A DNA stretch of 64,000 bases from Phorcus lineatus. Taxonomy: Eukaryota > Mollusca > Gastropoda > Trochida > Trochidae. A program made the position numbers and the translations under genes. Under the pieces are notes generated by a model. The model did not search any database and was not told the origin of the DNA. It saw only the letters and a program-made list of their open reading frames with translations. The stretch lies in contig OV121087.1 in the NCBI GenBank assembly GCA_921293015.1, positions 8,010,501 through 8,074,500 of the forward strand. Reading direction: 5' to 3'. Positions 1-11,934 of the stretch are shown here, piece by piece (within the stretch, counting starts at the first letter, position 1; each line of letters begins with the position of its first letter).

Positions 1-246
1 AAATAATGTTTTATGCATAAACAGTAAATTGCAGTTCTGTAAGAAACAATTATAGTTCATAATTTATGATGACAACCATCGACTAGATATGTTACCAATA
101 GAACACACTGTACATTTCATACTTATCTAGGTAGTACAAAGGTAAAAGATGTCTTTGCTACCAGAACATTGGTGCAACACAATTTTTGAGTGAAATCATT
201 TTGTGCAAGTGTTTTTATGAAAATATATGAATATATCTAATTTCAG

Positions 247-434
247 AGGCCAAAAAGGTTCCGTCACCCACGACGGTGCAACAGGACATGGCCCGGTCAC
301 TGCCAGCGTACGTGCCAGTCACACCGGGCCGCAGGGAACAGGGGCCACGTACACCCCGCAACAGGAAGGACCCCAAACAGGCACCTCGCTTCTATCCAGT
401 TGTCAAAGACTCGTCCCGACCCCCAGATCCACAG
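247..434 (+). CDS. LARP1: LARP1 exon: linker before DM15
   Basis: Enters with a split codon (last two bases AG) after the acceptor tttcag and ends on CAG before gtaact. It encodes a basic, Pro-rich linker with [16 protein letters not shown] and RFYPVVKD, both matching vertebrate LARP1 upstream of DM15. The first acceptor base could also be 249. Confidence 0.88.
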
Positions 435-3400
435 GTAACTTAAAAATGTTATTCTGTGGTTTTTGATTACCAGTACAATTATGTAAAGTTACCTTTTGCT
501 GTCTGGCTAATTTAATTAAATGTTAATTATAATTCATTCAATTGAGGTCATTAGTTAGAGCATTACTTTAAAATCAAGGTGATATTATGATATAAATAGT
601 GATAATAAGGATACCCATATTATGCTGGTGTAAGACACACATAACTCCTGTTTTCCTTCTTGACTCATTTTAAAGAGGTTATGGGAGAAATGGATTATCA
701 CTACGGTTAAAGAATGTAAAGCATTATTTACAATGATTTGTAAATAATTTGATAAGAAACCATGACTAGCAAGATTTTTGTTGCTTCAGACCCCGAGGAA
801 GAAGAAGACACGCCACAGCAGCAACCCGCCAGTAGAGGGTCACGTGGGCTGGGTCATGGACTCCAAGGAGCACAAGGCGCGCTCCCGCAACAACTCGACC
901 TCCATGAGCATGAGGTCAGTGGTGCTGAAGTTGTTAGGGGCAGAAAAAGACTTCATTTTGTGTGAACATGTGATTAATTGACTAACACTTTAACTGATTT
1001 GCCACATTGGTTATAACCATCTGGAGATCATTCACACACTGGTGGAACTTTCTTGAACTTTAATACTTTGCATTATGTTTTTTACATATTGTTTCATCTC
1101 GTCTTCCTAGGGTCAAGTTCTTTTCTTCTCTATTATCAGATTATTACATTATTTTTTTCTTAAGAATTTTACAACTTAATGTTTATATCGTTCTAGATTC
1201 AAAGATTTCTGTAAGTGAATGTGACTTTCATGCCAATACAACAAAATGGTAGAGAGTGATTGTCGTAACTAGAAATAAGATAATCCTGTGACAAGTCCTG
1301 TTTTTTCAAAGCAAAATAATTGGAGAGTAATCTAAGTAAAATATTTGAGAATAATCGCTGTATCTACTGAAAAGATTATTCCATGAGAAAATAACTTCAA
1401 AAGTCTTGTTTCTGTCCGCAGCCCGTCTGACAGCCAGCTGTCTGCAAGTTACGGCAGCACCCCACAAGCATTCCCACAGTTCGAGCACCCGTCCCATCAA
1501 CTCCTGAAGGAGAACGGCTTTGTCTGGACTGTCTACCACAAGTACCATGCCAAGTGTCTCAAAGGTTGGAACTTATCCTTGTTAGGAGCTTGTTAAGTCG
1601 CACTCAATGTAAAAGGTACTCTTGGGAAAAAAAATGGGGTTTTGCAGGTGTTTCCTTCGCAACATCCTTTGAAATATTTGAAATATGTATTATAAAACTT
1701 ATATTGGTTTTTGTTAAGGCCTTTTCCTTGTTTTAAGGTTATATAATTTATTTTTGTATTCTGAAATTCATTATCAGCTTTTTCTTTCTGCGCAAGAAGA
1801 AAATCTCAGAGTACATGTTTAAGTTATGCAGTTATGTTTCTTTGGTCATGGTATAAATATTTTCTACGTTATTAAAGCGAAGACTGAAACGCTTTGAATG
1901 TTTAGACGTTTTCTGTATATCATTCAACCTTCTCCTCTGACACAAATGTGTGTAGAGACTGGACAGTCAGAGGAGAGGAAAGTAATGCATGTTTTTATAA
2001 ACTTTCCTAATATCTCCTTGTCTACATATAGAATGGAAGAGATTGGGTATTAGAAAATATAAGGAGGAACATAAAAAGGTTCATTAAATCTTTATTTATT
2101 TAAATGTGTTTCCTCTGTAGAACGAAAACGGCTGGGTATCGGACAGTCCCAGGAGATGAACACCCTTTTCCGATTCTGGTCCTTCTTCCTGCGCCAACAC
2201 TACAACAAGAAGATGTACCAGGAGTTCCGCAACCTCGCCGTCGAGGACGCCCGGGCAGGTTACAGGTGAGCAAGTTGTGCAGAAGATATATTCTTCCATT
2301 GACCCGCAAGGCCCCTTCAATGAAAGCAGTTCTCTCGACCTTGAACAGCTCATCAGTGTGAATCGGCAATCTAGAACTTAACGCTGCTCTTTTCAGTTCT
2401 TGCTGTTAGTCTGTGTTAACCAGCAATTCTGGTGCAAAAGCCTGCCAAATAGCTGCACACAAACTTCGGAGCAGTTCACCACTTGTGAAACAAACTTCAA
2501 AACTCTAATAAAAACTCCTGTTCCTCCCCCCCCCCCCCCCCCTTTCAGAGTTTGTTAATGTAATGTTAAAATTGGTTGTTAACCCTCAAGTTGCTGAATA
2601 TTATTTTGACCAGTTTTGCCCCAGTGGCTGAATTTTCAAGCACTCGCCTCGCTACCGTTAATGCGTAATTAGCACCAGTGGCTGAATTTTCCAGTGCCGC
2701 GAGTCGCGACCGTTTTGCCAATATATGGTTTGTTTACGTGGCGAAATACGGATGTAAATATCGTTGTCTACAAAACTAGTCGGCGAATACCGTATTAAAA
2801 ATGGATGATACTTACCTGGCACTTTGAATGAAATTTATATCACCCCTAGAACGGTTTCTATAACCGAAGTAAACTTGTTTTTAATTCGAGCGCCGTTACT
2901 CTAAAATTGTGAGAGCGCATGCGCGAAATCAAAACGAAACTAAAGGCGAAAAGTTCCTCTTGACATCGATATAAAAATTATTACAAAAATATGTCTAGAA
3001 CGAATTTTACGATTATTCAAAAATTGTCTATATTTCAAACTCTATTAAATCATTTAATCACTGAGTGCACATAGACAAATTATATACGGAAATGAAGCTA
3101 ATTTATTGCTCTATATTTTACGATAAATTTCATTACGATACGCCATCCTAAACGAAAGATATAAATAACGAAAGCAGGGTAGTGATAAACCCCGATAACG
3201 TTCTGACCCCCACAGTAATATTACTAAGCTAGTAGCCCCGGGCAAACGCACGCGCTCAGCGCGTGCAGGCGGGGTATCCCCGCTGAAAAATACACTCAAA
3301 TTGTCTTTATTTCCAATTTTATAATTCAAGTTATTCGCTTTGTATACATGCAAATTATATATGGAATTGAAGGCAATTTGTTCTTCTTTACGGATAAATA

Positions 3401-6300
3401 AATCATAATAATCTTTTGCTGTGTATTTAGAAGTTATTACCAACGAAACGTGGGTAAAGCTAGTGACTAAAGTCTTTGATAATCGCCTTACCGCGACATT
3501 TGTCGCATAATTTCCACACGTTTTATTTTGATGCAAATATGGGCAAATTACACATGAAAATGAAGGTATTTATTTCCTCTTTACGTTGATATGAAAATGA
3601 TAAATATGTACCGCTTGGTTTGGAATATATATAGTTTGCAAAGATTGTCCCCTCAGGTATTTGAGAACAGATTTTGATAATTGCGACATCACTTACCGCT
3701 CCTTTATTGTTTCATTGTAATTTGCAAATTTTATATAGAATTGAAGACGATCCTTTTCTCTTTATTGTGATATAAAAATGTTGATAATGCACTCTGCCGT
3801 TAAATAGATAGGAAGTGTAAAAAGCAGTTGAAAAAATCGCTTCTCGGTTACCAAGATATGAATAGAGAAATTGCCTGTTTGCGCGATGCTCGTCGGGTCT
3901 TTACTGATTTTCGTTTACATACAAATTTTATGTGGAAATATAGATCATCCTTTTCTCTATATTTTGATATATGAAATTTCAAAATGTCCCGAGAAGTTTA
4001 TGTGATATAAAGTGCGAGAAAATGGTAAATACACAGAGAATAAAGAAAAGTCGCAATTTTGCGGCACTTGCTGTATCTTTATTTTATATACTGCATATAA
4101 CTTTTTTACATCAAATCGAAGACAATTATTTCTTCTTTATCATGAGGTAATCAATTTCAAAATACGCCTAGCTGTTGAGAAGATATGAACGAAATAAAGG
4201 CACATGTCAAAATCGCCGTTCAGTTTACATGATTTGAATAGAGAAATTAGCTTTTTGTGCGGCGCTTGCTGTGTCTTTATTTATTTTTGCGCATGTACAA
4301 ATTTTACATGGAATGAAAGACAATCTTTCTCTCTATCTTATAATATAAAAATTGTCAAAATAAGTTGAGCACATCATGTGAAAATTGGTGTGACAAAATG
4401 GTGTAAAACTAAAAATATGTAAAAATCACCTCATTTACGGCACATGCTGTATATTCAGTTCAGGTAGCGCATATTCGTAATTTATATCGAATTAAAGACA
4501 ATTTTCTCCTCTTTCAAATGATCCCACCTGTATTGAAATCTGCCCAAGGGTTTAGATCATACGGCGTGCGAAAGCAAGGTGTGCTTTTGTTGTGAGTGCG
4601 CACGCCTGAGCAAACAATAACGTGCGCAGCTCGATAAGCTCGTGCGCGAGGGGAGCAATAAGCCCCAGGGCTATAGCAAGCCCGGCGGGTAGTGGGGAAA
4701 AATTGAGCGTTTGTAATGCATATTTTCGGTACGATAAATATGACCAATATCTATAAAACTTTCGGAAAATATGCCCCCATTCTTTAGAACAACAACGGGG
4801 GAAAAATCGGCAGCTTAGCGAAAGCCGGAACGAAAATACACGCGTTCAACCGACACGACTGCCCTGCAATTTTTTTCCGGGATCCGCTACATGGTACAAT
4901 TGCGTTAATTAGTAAATGCGTCAGATTATAAGTCCGGCTTCCGGGGTTCGCTAAGGCTAACTGCGGCGTAGTTTAATTTCATCCCGGACCATTCCGTAAA
5001 CCGCGGCTTGAGGGTTAAAGTATAATTTAGTTAAGGTTAAGACAGATGCTTCATTGTTTGATTAAAAACTGCAAGATAATCTTACACATGTATGTATTAT
5101 TTATCTTATAGCTGCTACATTTCTGCCATCTTGTTTAAGGTACGGGTTGGAGTGTCTCTTCCGATTCTTCAGCTACGGTTTAGAGCGAAGATTCCGCAGT
5201 GAAATATTCAGGGACTTCCAGGAAGAAACAATCAAGGACTATGTGAATGGTAAGAGATGAGACGTTAAACACTGTGATTGAGTTGAAGCCCCGCACCAGC
5301 AGTCTACACAAAGTGTCTTATTTGTAGAAACTGTTTTATGCTACTTGTCCTCTTCTTAACCTTTTTACTTTATGGATTCAAAATATTCGAGTAACATAAT
5401 GTTAGCACATGGCCTTTCCAGGAATATTTCCCTTGTCAATTGCTATTTACTGAAAAAAAAAGACCACTCTTATTTAGTACAAAGTTTGGTACGGCAGTAA
5501 GGACAATATTGTTTATTTGTTTCTGATGCCCAGTTAAGCTTTTCTAATGTTATCTCATGTTATCAGGGAAACGTATTTCCAGTATTCTGTAGTCCTTCAT
5601 TCTTTAAAGAAAACTTCCTACTAAATGTTGCTCGAGTGCATGGGGAATACTATGATTTTAGAATTGGATGCTTACTTTACAGGGCAGTGTTTCCAGGCAA
5701 GTCTGTTTGACATTTATATGTACCCCATTTTACCATAATCATTTGGGGTACAAGAAACAATAAATTTGTGAACAGTAGTTAGTAAATGGTGATTACACTT
5801 GATAGGTCAGCTCTACGGGTTGGAAAAATTCTGGGCATTCCTGAAGTATTCACGGCGGGCAGTGGATATTGACCCTATGCTAAAGGAGAAACTCTCACAC
5901 TTCAAGCGGCTCGAGGACTTCAGAGTTGATGTGAGTGTTTGTACTTCTCTTGTTTTTTAACCAAATATTGATGAGATATCTGTATAAATCTGTTCGTTTG
6001 GTTGCGTTATATCTCATTTTAATTCTCATCGATAATATTTGAAATACTTGCATTTTATTTGCGGAAATCAAAATAAATGGTTAACTGAATATTTTGCTAT
6101 GGCTTATATCCCTTCAAATCAAACATTTTATATTTCAACACATTTTCTCCCTTAAGTTCGAGGACCAACCAGGTGGCCCATCTCCGGATGTGAAACTATT
6201 GACTCCCCAGGACAGTAGCCAATCGAAGGCAGCCTCTCAGAAGACTGGACCAGCCAGCCAATCAAAACCTTCGACAGAAAAACCTGAGAAGAGCTCATAG
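247..6300 (+). CDS. LARP1: La-related protein 1, C-terminal half (partial, 7 exons)
   Basis: Exons read at 247-434, 790-914, 1422-1564, 2121-2265, 5140-5249, 5806-5930 and 6157-6300 (TAG stop); all junctions are AG/GT and the phases join into 325 residues. LARP1 binds the m7G cap and first nucleotides of TOP mRNAs and controls ribosomal-protein mRNA translation and stability downstream of mTORC1, in the cytoplasm. The joined exons match the family's DM15 region closely: [47 protein letters not shown], then [16 protein letters not shown] and [16 protein letters not shown]. The aromatic/basic residues typical of the cap pocket are present. The La module and RRM-like domain lie upstream of this window. 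After DM15 the tail is short (about 48 residues) and Ser/Lys/Gln-rich, shorter than in vertebrates. The intron between exons 4 and 5 holds a 2.4-kb TTAA element. LARP1 versus a LARP1B-type paralogue cannot be separated from this half, but LARP1 is much the likeliest name. Confidence 0.95.
790..914 (+). CDS. LARP1: LARP1 exon: basic linker
   Basis: Starts ACC after ttgcttcag and ends AG before gtcagt. It encodes [19 protein letters not shown] then GWVMDSKEH, a block conserved in LARP1, followed by a Ser/Asn stretch. Confidence 0.9.
1422..1564 (+). CDS. LARP1: LARP1 exon: start of DM15
   Basis: Follows tctgtccgcag and ends G before gttgga. It encodes [17 protein letters not shown] and [11 protein letters not shown], the first DM15 helical repeat. 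Confidence 0.93.
2121..2265 (+). CDS. LARP1: LARP1 exon: DM15 repeat A/B
   Basis: Follows cctctgtag and ends AG before gtgagc. It encodes [20 protein letters not shown] and [16 protein letters not shown], nearly identical to the human DM15 core that contacts the cap. Confidence 0.95.
2526..2542. repeat. Poly-C run, 17 bases
   Basis: An uninterrupted C17 sits 36 bp upstream of the left TTAA of the 2.4-kb element in the LARP1 intron. No function is inferred. Confidence 0.95.
2583..5014 (+). mobile_element. piggyBac-like non-autonomous element, copy 1
   Basis: The element is flanked by TTAA at 2579-2582 and 5015-5018. The left end begins CCCTCAAGTTGCTG and the right end, on the other strand, CCCTCAAGCCGCGG, giving an 8-bp perfect terminal inverted repeat. 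TTAA target duplication plus a CCC-initial repeat is the piggyBac hallmark. The motif CCAGTGGCTGAATTTTC is repeated near the left end (2621, 2672). The interior holds about eight degenerate units of ~190 bp, each marked by an AAATT(T/A)TAT.TGGAA(T)TGAAG-like core at about 3073, 3350, 3541, 3724, 3921, 4098, 4289 and 4474, plus GC-rich hairpin blocks near 3230-3290 and 4590-4700. There is no transposase ORF. It lies in the LARP1 intron 2266-5139 and matches 31158-33562 in reverse. Confidence 0.8.
5140..5249 (+). CDS. LARP1: LARP1 exon: DM15 repeat B/C
   Basis: Follows ttgtttaag and ends AAT G before gtaaga. It encodes [18 protein letters not shown] and [12 protein letters not shown], including the Tyr/Arg residues of the cap pocket. 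Confidence 0.95.
5806..5930 (+). CDS. LARP1: LARP1 exon: DM15 repeat C
   Basis: Follows cttgatag and ends GAT before gtgagt. It encodes [18 protein letters not shown] and [11 protein letters not shown], the end of DM15. Confidence 0.95.
6157..6300 (+). CDS. LARP1: LARP1 terminal exon
   Basis: Follows tcccttaag and runs to TAG at 6298-6300. It encodes a low-complexity Ser/Gln/Lys/Pro tail of 47 residues with no domain. Confidence 0.88.
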   Translation, partial: FEDQPGGPSPDVKLLTPQDSSQSKAASQKTGPASQSKPSTEKPEKSS

Positions 6301-9300
6301 GTGGAGGCCTGTACAAAAATGGCGTGGTTGTTGGGAGAAGGATGGGGAAGATTAGAGTTTTCAGTGTACATATTCAGTTTAAAACGACTGCATATTTAAC
6401 AAAATTCATGTCATTGTGAACCTGGATAAACACTGCACACTCCCTGTTCTCTGGATAAGTTGTCTCAAGAATAATGCAACAAATTCATGATAGGAAACAG
6501 TATTAAAGCTATGTGTCAACTGGGGAAATAAAATGTAAGGTGTTTCTTACTGCCCATGTTATGGAAATGTTACTTGATATCACTTTAAAGAAATTATTTT
6601 CAAACTTTCACATGCAAAACTGTGATTTATTAATCTGATCGCAATGAAATTCAGATGTTTCGCTTTTGATGGAAATTAGAATTTCTTTGTTGTTAATTAT
6701 ACTCAACTCGGTGATTACTTATTCTCTATTGTCAATCTCTGCTGTCGTGATTCCTTCATCATGGTATTTGTCTCCCCTTGAAGAAATGGTTGTCTCTCCT
6801 TATCAGTGATTGTTTTGTCCCCAATTAGTGCAAGTTTTTGGAAGAAATTTTGATAAGATTTGCCAAATGTTTTACTAGTCTTTAGTAAGAGCAATTATTA
6901 GGTTTTAATCATAGTTAAGTGACTTAATAATTTTACAAAGAATAATTTGAAAATGGCTTTTGGAAAGTTATACAACATTCCATGCACACCACATGGTAGA
7001 TAGTTAAAACAATAAATATGGGGAGCTTTAACATAGTTAAAACAATAAATATGGGGAGCTTTAACATGTTTTGCTGAATAAGCCATAATTTCTAAGGTGC
7101 AGTATAATAGTTTACTGCTGTGATATCAAGGAATACGTTGAAAATTTTTTTTCAATATTATCTTAAGTGTACATACCAAATTCCACTTCCAGGTGTTGTT
7201 CCCATTTTAAAAGTCTTGGTGGTGGTCAACCTTGATTTTTAAAGTTAATTTTCAAGTTTTCATTTATCATTTCCACAATTTTGTATATTTGGCAGGTTTC
7301 AGTTCATAATTAGATCAAACAAGCCATGTTTTTACAGCAAGGACCTTATTTCATTTGAAATTAGATGGGTAAAATTCATTTTATGCTGTTCAGATTGATA
7401 TGTATCTTGCAACTTTTTTTGGAAAGTAAAGCATCTTGCCCAAATTTGCCCTCATTTAGAATAAGCCATTAGTGTACAGACTTGTATATTTACTAGCCTT
7501 TAATTTTGTTTTTTAATTTACAAGTGAAAATTTGATTTTTTGAAATAAGAAATCAATGAAATTTTATCAGATATACAATATTAGGATATTGTGTGCATGT
7601 TTGTGTGCTGTGTGGAAGCGTGGACAACATTTAGTAGATATTTCTTTTTCAAGTAAAATCATGTTTTGTTAAAACTGGCCTCTAATTAGGCAAAGAGAGA
7701 GACATGTTTTTGTTAGTAAATTAATTAGTTGTGTTGAGAATTTGTCGTGACATTGTACGTAGCATATTTCGTTTTCATTTCTTCAGGACCATCTTCTAAT
7801 TGGTTTTATTTTTATTTTCAATGAAACAAAAAAATACATATCAAGTTCTCAACATTTTCCTTTGAAGTTTTCGTCATGAATTGCAAAAGAACATTCAATA
7901 TTACTTGACCACTAAGTGAAAAACAGACTACTATCTTGAATAGTCAGCCAAGCTATCACTTTCAGTGTGTTTTCAGTCCTAAATTTGTGAATGAGTTCTT
8001 TGAATTGAGATAACGCAATTTAATTTAGTTATTTACAGTCCCAAGTTATCTGTTTAAGTAAACAGTACCCCTTGTAAAGATTGCAGGTTGATGGTTTTCT
8101 TGTGTTGTCAATATCATGTTACGTGCCTGTATATAGACATCTTTGGCAACATTCGTCTGTACGTACCACAGTCAACATGTACTCCATTCTTCTAGTAAAC
8201 TAACTGTGTATTGGACATTTACCCCAATTGAAGTGCTGAATTTAGCTTGTATTTCTGTATTGTCTGGCATTTATCACGTTATGGTGTCGGTTTATAATTG
8301 TGTAGATATAACTTCCTAGTCCAGTATAAGGGGTTGGGTTGCAATTTTACATATATATTAAATGTATTTGTCCAAGGGCACCTGCCTCTGTAAAACCATT
8401 GTTTTGTCTACAGTGCTTTTGTCATTACTAAGAAGAGCAAGTCTTTCGTCACGCAAATTATTCTCTGCAAACAAACTTCTTGAAGAAATAATACTACGAT
8501 TTACTTTTCAAAGATTTGTAAAGCATAATTCAGTGCTATAAACATAAGCTTTTTGTAAAGCCATGACAAAAAAAAATCCACTCTTTTGTCCTAAGTCAAG
8601 GTTGTAAATTCATGTTCTTTACTTTATGCCAACATCATTTTATGAAATAAGGCTTGCCCGACAGCCTAGATTCACTTCTTCGCTGGAAATTTTTTTTTTT
8701 TCTTTAATTTTTTCACCAAAATTGACAAATTCATGTATATAAGCTGGTAACTTTTCAGGCCGATTTCAAACACTGTAACATTTTCATACATGTTGAGTTA
8801 CATTTTTATTCTTAAAAAATTGTTTTTTGTGTAACATTGAAATTGATAAAACCTCATCATTTGTTGTCAGGCAAGTAAAAGCGAATTTGTCCATCGATTC
8901 CATTAAGTGGGCTAACTGCTCTAGTGGTTTATTTTCACTATTTTAGTAATTTCTTTACAGTCTACTATGCACCGATGTATGCAAAACATGCACACGACGT
9001 TGCTACAGCCCCTGCTGATGAGGACTCTAACCGTGTGTTGTGTAAGCACAGCTATTTGTGAACTTGTTGTGAGCTAGATATGATATACAAAACCTTACAA
9101 ATATTGGCTTTTCAGTGCTATTTTTCTACATCTCAGTAAATCCAGATCAAGCTAATGATGATCACTTACGAAGGCTATGTTAGTGTTAAATTCCATGTGC
9201 TACTGTTACTCAGCTGTTTTAAACCATCGATATCTTGAAATCATGTTTTAGTATATTTCTACTTTTGTATAATACTGAAAACAAGTTTGTATCCGATGCC

Positions 9301-10900
9301 ATGAACTTTGTGTATAGTAGATATTTTGAAAAATGTTGGAGTACGTTGAAACTATTAAAATAATTTTGGAATGAATTGGCTTTGTAAAGGAGAAAAGTGT
9401 TGAATGCCGTTAAATCGAAAAAAGCAGCAAAGTTTAAATTTGCAGGCAAAAAGTATTACCAACTGATTAATTGCTTAGAAGGGAAGAGGTACATGAATTT
9501 CATTAAACTGTTTTGTGTTTTGTCAATTTTTTAAATCTGATACTATAGAAAATCATGTATTTGGTATGTCAAGAAAATAATGAAAAGTATATTAGAACCA
9601 TTTGTAAATATATGATTGTAATTTCATTTAAAAGGAAAGTTTATGAACGGAAATTTGATGTATCAAGTATTTTAGGAAAAGAGGTAGAGAATGTGTAACA
9701 AGTCTGAAAATTAAAGGGGCTCAGAAAATAAAACTTTACATGAAGGCATAATAGTTTATCAGCCACTTAACACAAATGTCTTCTGAGCAAGATACGATAA
9801 AGGAGGTTGCTGGGAAATGATCTTTAATTTGCAGGAGGTCAAACTTTCCAAAGCGACATTCTTGAATTGTTTGAAAGGCCTGCGTTTATAAGCTTTAATG
9901 AAATCGCCTGCTAGACACAAAGCAAGAGACAAGGATAAATGAATTAGCTTTGACAAGATGGCCAATTCAGTGCTTTGTTTGTTATTGTTGTTGAGTTTAA
10001 GATATTTTTAAAAAATGAAAATGTATATGTTTCCTATTTTCTTCGATCTCCATACTTTATTAAATTGGTAAATGTTTTAGAATGTGTTGAGGGTACCTCA
10101 TATTTATTTCATCAGTGAGACATGTTTTTAGCAAAATGAATTCTAGATTGTGAAGAAGTACAATAATATATGATGCCATAATTTGTGTTTCTTGCTAGAG
10201 GCAGCTTTGATTTCTTATTCAGTATGACTTGTTCTATGATTTCGTTTCGATTTCCCCAACCTGTGTTCTAGAACTTAAAAAATACATGAAGGAAGTGCTC
10301 ATAAAATCACTGCTTCTTTATACTTGTGTTTGGTGACAGTGCCTTTCACCCATGTTTAGTTTTCAATCAAAACTAGTGTCTCAATTTGGATTATTGGCAA
10401 TATGTGTTATGTATAGATACTGAAAAAAAATCTTGTACATAGGACTTTTCACTTATAAGGTGTGGAATCGTGTATATATTGTTTTCTGGGAAGCAGGAAT
10501 TTGCAAACTTTCTCATAGAAATAATGTAAATATCATTTATCAAATAATGGTATGTCGTACAATTTTATCATGATTGTTTGGTTTATCTTGAATGATGATA
10601 AAAAGTGATTTTGCTAGTAAAAATTTTTGTTTCCAATGTTTATTTGATTCATTAAATTTCTTTCAAGGTAGATCATGTAATTTTGATTAGTAATTAGTGT
10701 AAATAGCATCATAATTGCCTAATTGGGTGTGATGAGATTGTGTTTGAATTTTACATCCTTATATGGCATTGTATACAAAAAAAATTATAATAGTTATACA
10801 AAAAAAAAAAAGAAAAAAAGTATCAATCTGCGTAATAACTGCTCAATGAAAGGATTATTTATGTCTTATATTCGATTTCAATGAAAGTTTTTTTCTTTTC
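6301..10900 (+). other. LARP1: Probable long 3'UTR of LARP1
   Basis: There is no ORF of note and the strand is T-rich, with almost no recognisable repeat apart from a 33-bp duplication. The first AATAAA is at 6527-6532, so a short 3'UTR is possible. Six plus-strand TGTANATA motifs (8128, 8734, 9603, 10471, 10525, 10698), the Pumilio-binding form, suggest a much longer transcribed 3'UTR. The right boundary is a guess set by the A-rich tract near 10,800. Confidence 0.45.
7002..7067. repeat. Tandem duplication, 33 bp x 2
   Basis: Two exact copies of a 33-bp unit beginning AGTTAAAACAATAAATATGG (7002-7034, 7035-7067), each carrying an AATAAA hexamer, lie in the likely LARP1 3'UTR. Confidence 0.95.
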
Positions 10901-11677
10901 TTTATAAATTTGTTGGAAAATGGGGAGCTTGGTACACTACAACTGCAAGATCAGAAATCTTTTCTTTTCATGTTTTCATTCTCAATCATGGTGTTTTCTG
11001 TGTATGGGAAGTACTCATCTCTTTAATTAATCACATAGATAAAATTCTTTTACTTTATATTAGACAGAATGATGTAGTTGGTACTAGCTGCACAGGAAAA
11101 AAATGAAAGAAAAAAATATCAAAAACAATACAAGTGTTTGTTGTTATTGTGAATGAGTCAAGTCTTACAGTGGGGGAGAGGGGTCAACAGGAAGCAGAGA
11201 TGGTCTGCGCCACCAGATATGTTCATTCATAACATGTTATGGCTCCCATTAAGGCTTCATCATAGCCATCATGCCAGTGAGCTGAAATGTGTTTCTTGTA
11301 GACGACAAATTTTATGGGTTTTTTTTTACATTGCTGACATTCAGTGTTATTCGACACCAAAAAAAAAAAGTTTATAACAGATGGCGTTAGCCAGAGGTAT
11401 TAAAACTTAAATTTGCTGCTGTTGAATAACAATTAATCCAAGAATCGACATTTCATTGACATTGTATCATGGCTGTTGGTGGTTAGCAGTTTATGAGCAA
11501 ACTCTGTGTTAGCATATGAACTCTGTGACTGTTCCATTTTTGTAAGAGGTATAGGTAGGAAGGTCAAAACATGGATTAATAAACTTTCGGAATAACGTAC
11601 ATGCAATATCGAACAGGTCAACCATAACACAATTTAACCCCCATGAGAACTTGTTTGAATTGCAAGACCAATCACAG

Positions 11678-11934
11678 CCTGCTAAATCAGCATATTTGAA
11701 TCCACTAGGCTCCTTCAAGAGCTTCATGATCTCCTTCAAGCCAAAATCCTCCTATCGCTAGCTATCTAACCAGCCAGCCAATGAGACGACTCGAATCGAG
11801 CAACAGCGGCAAAAGCCGGATGGAAAAATCTGTAACGACATTTCATTGGCTGAAAAAGCCAGGAAAATCGAGCCGCACGAGGCATTTGGTATTGGGAAGG
11901 AGCTAAGGAGATTCAAATATGCTGTTTTAGCAGG
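11678..11934. mobile_element. Foldback / MITE-like inverted repeat
   Basis: The outer arms pair CCTGCTAAATCAGCATATTT (11678) with the reverse complement at 11911-11934, and pairing continues inward over a GGCTCCTTC-type segment. A second nested pair is CAGCCAATGA (11775-11784) with TCATTGGCTG (11843-11852). The element is non-coding. No clear target duplication was found, so the transposon superfamily is unassigned. Confidence 0.6.

Noticed and set aside
3111-3536. 141-residue minus-strand ORF
   Set aside because: It lies wholly inside the 2.4-kb TTAA element, includes the hairpin block, has no domain, and the copy 2 version is broken. Treated as part of the repeat.
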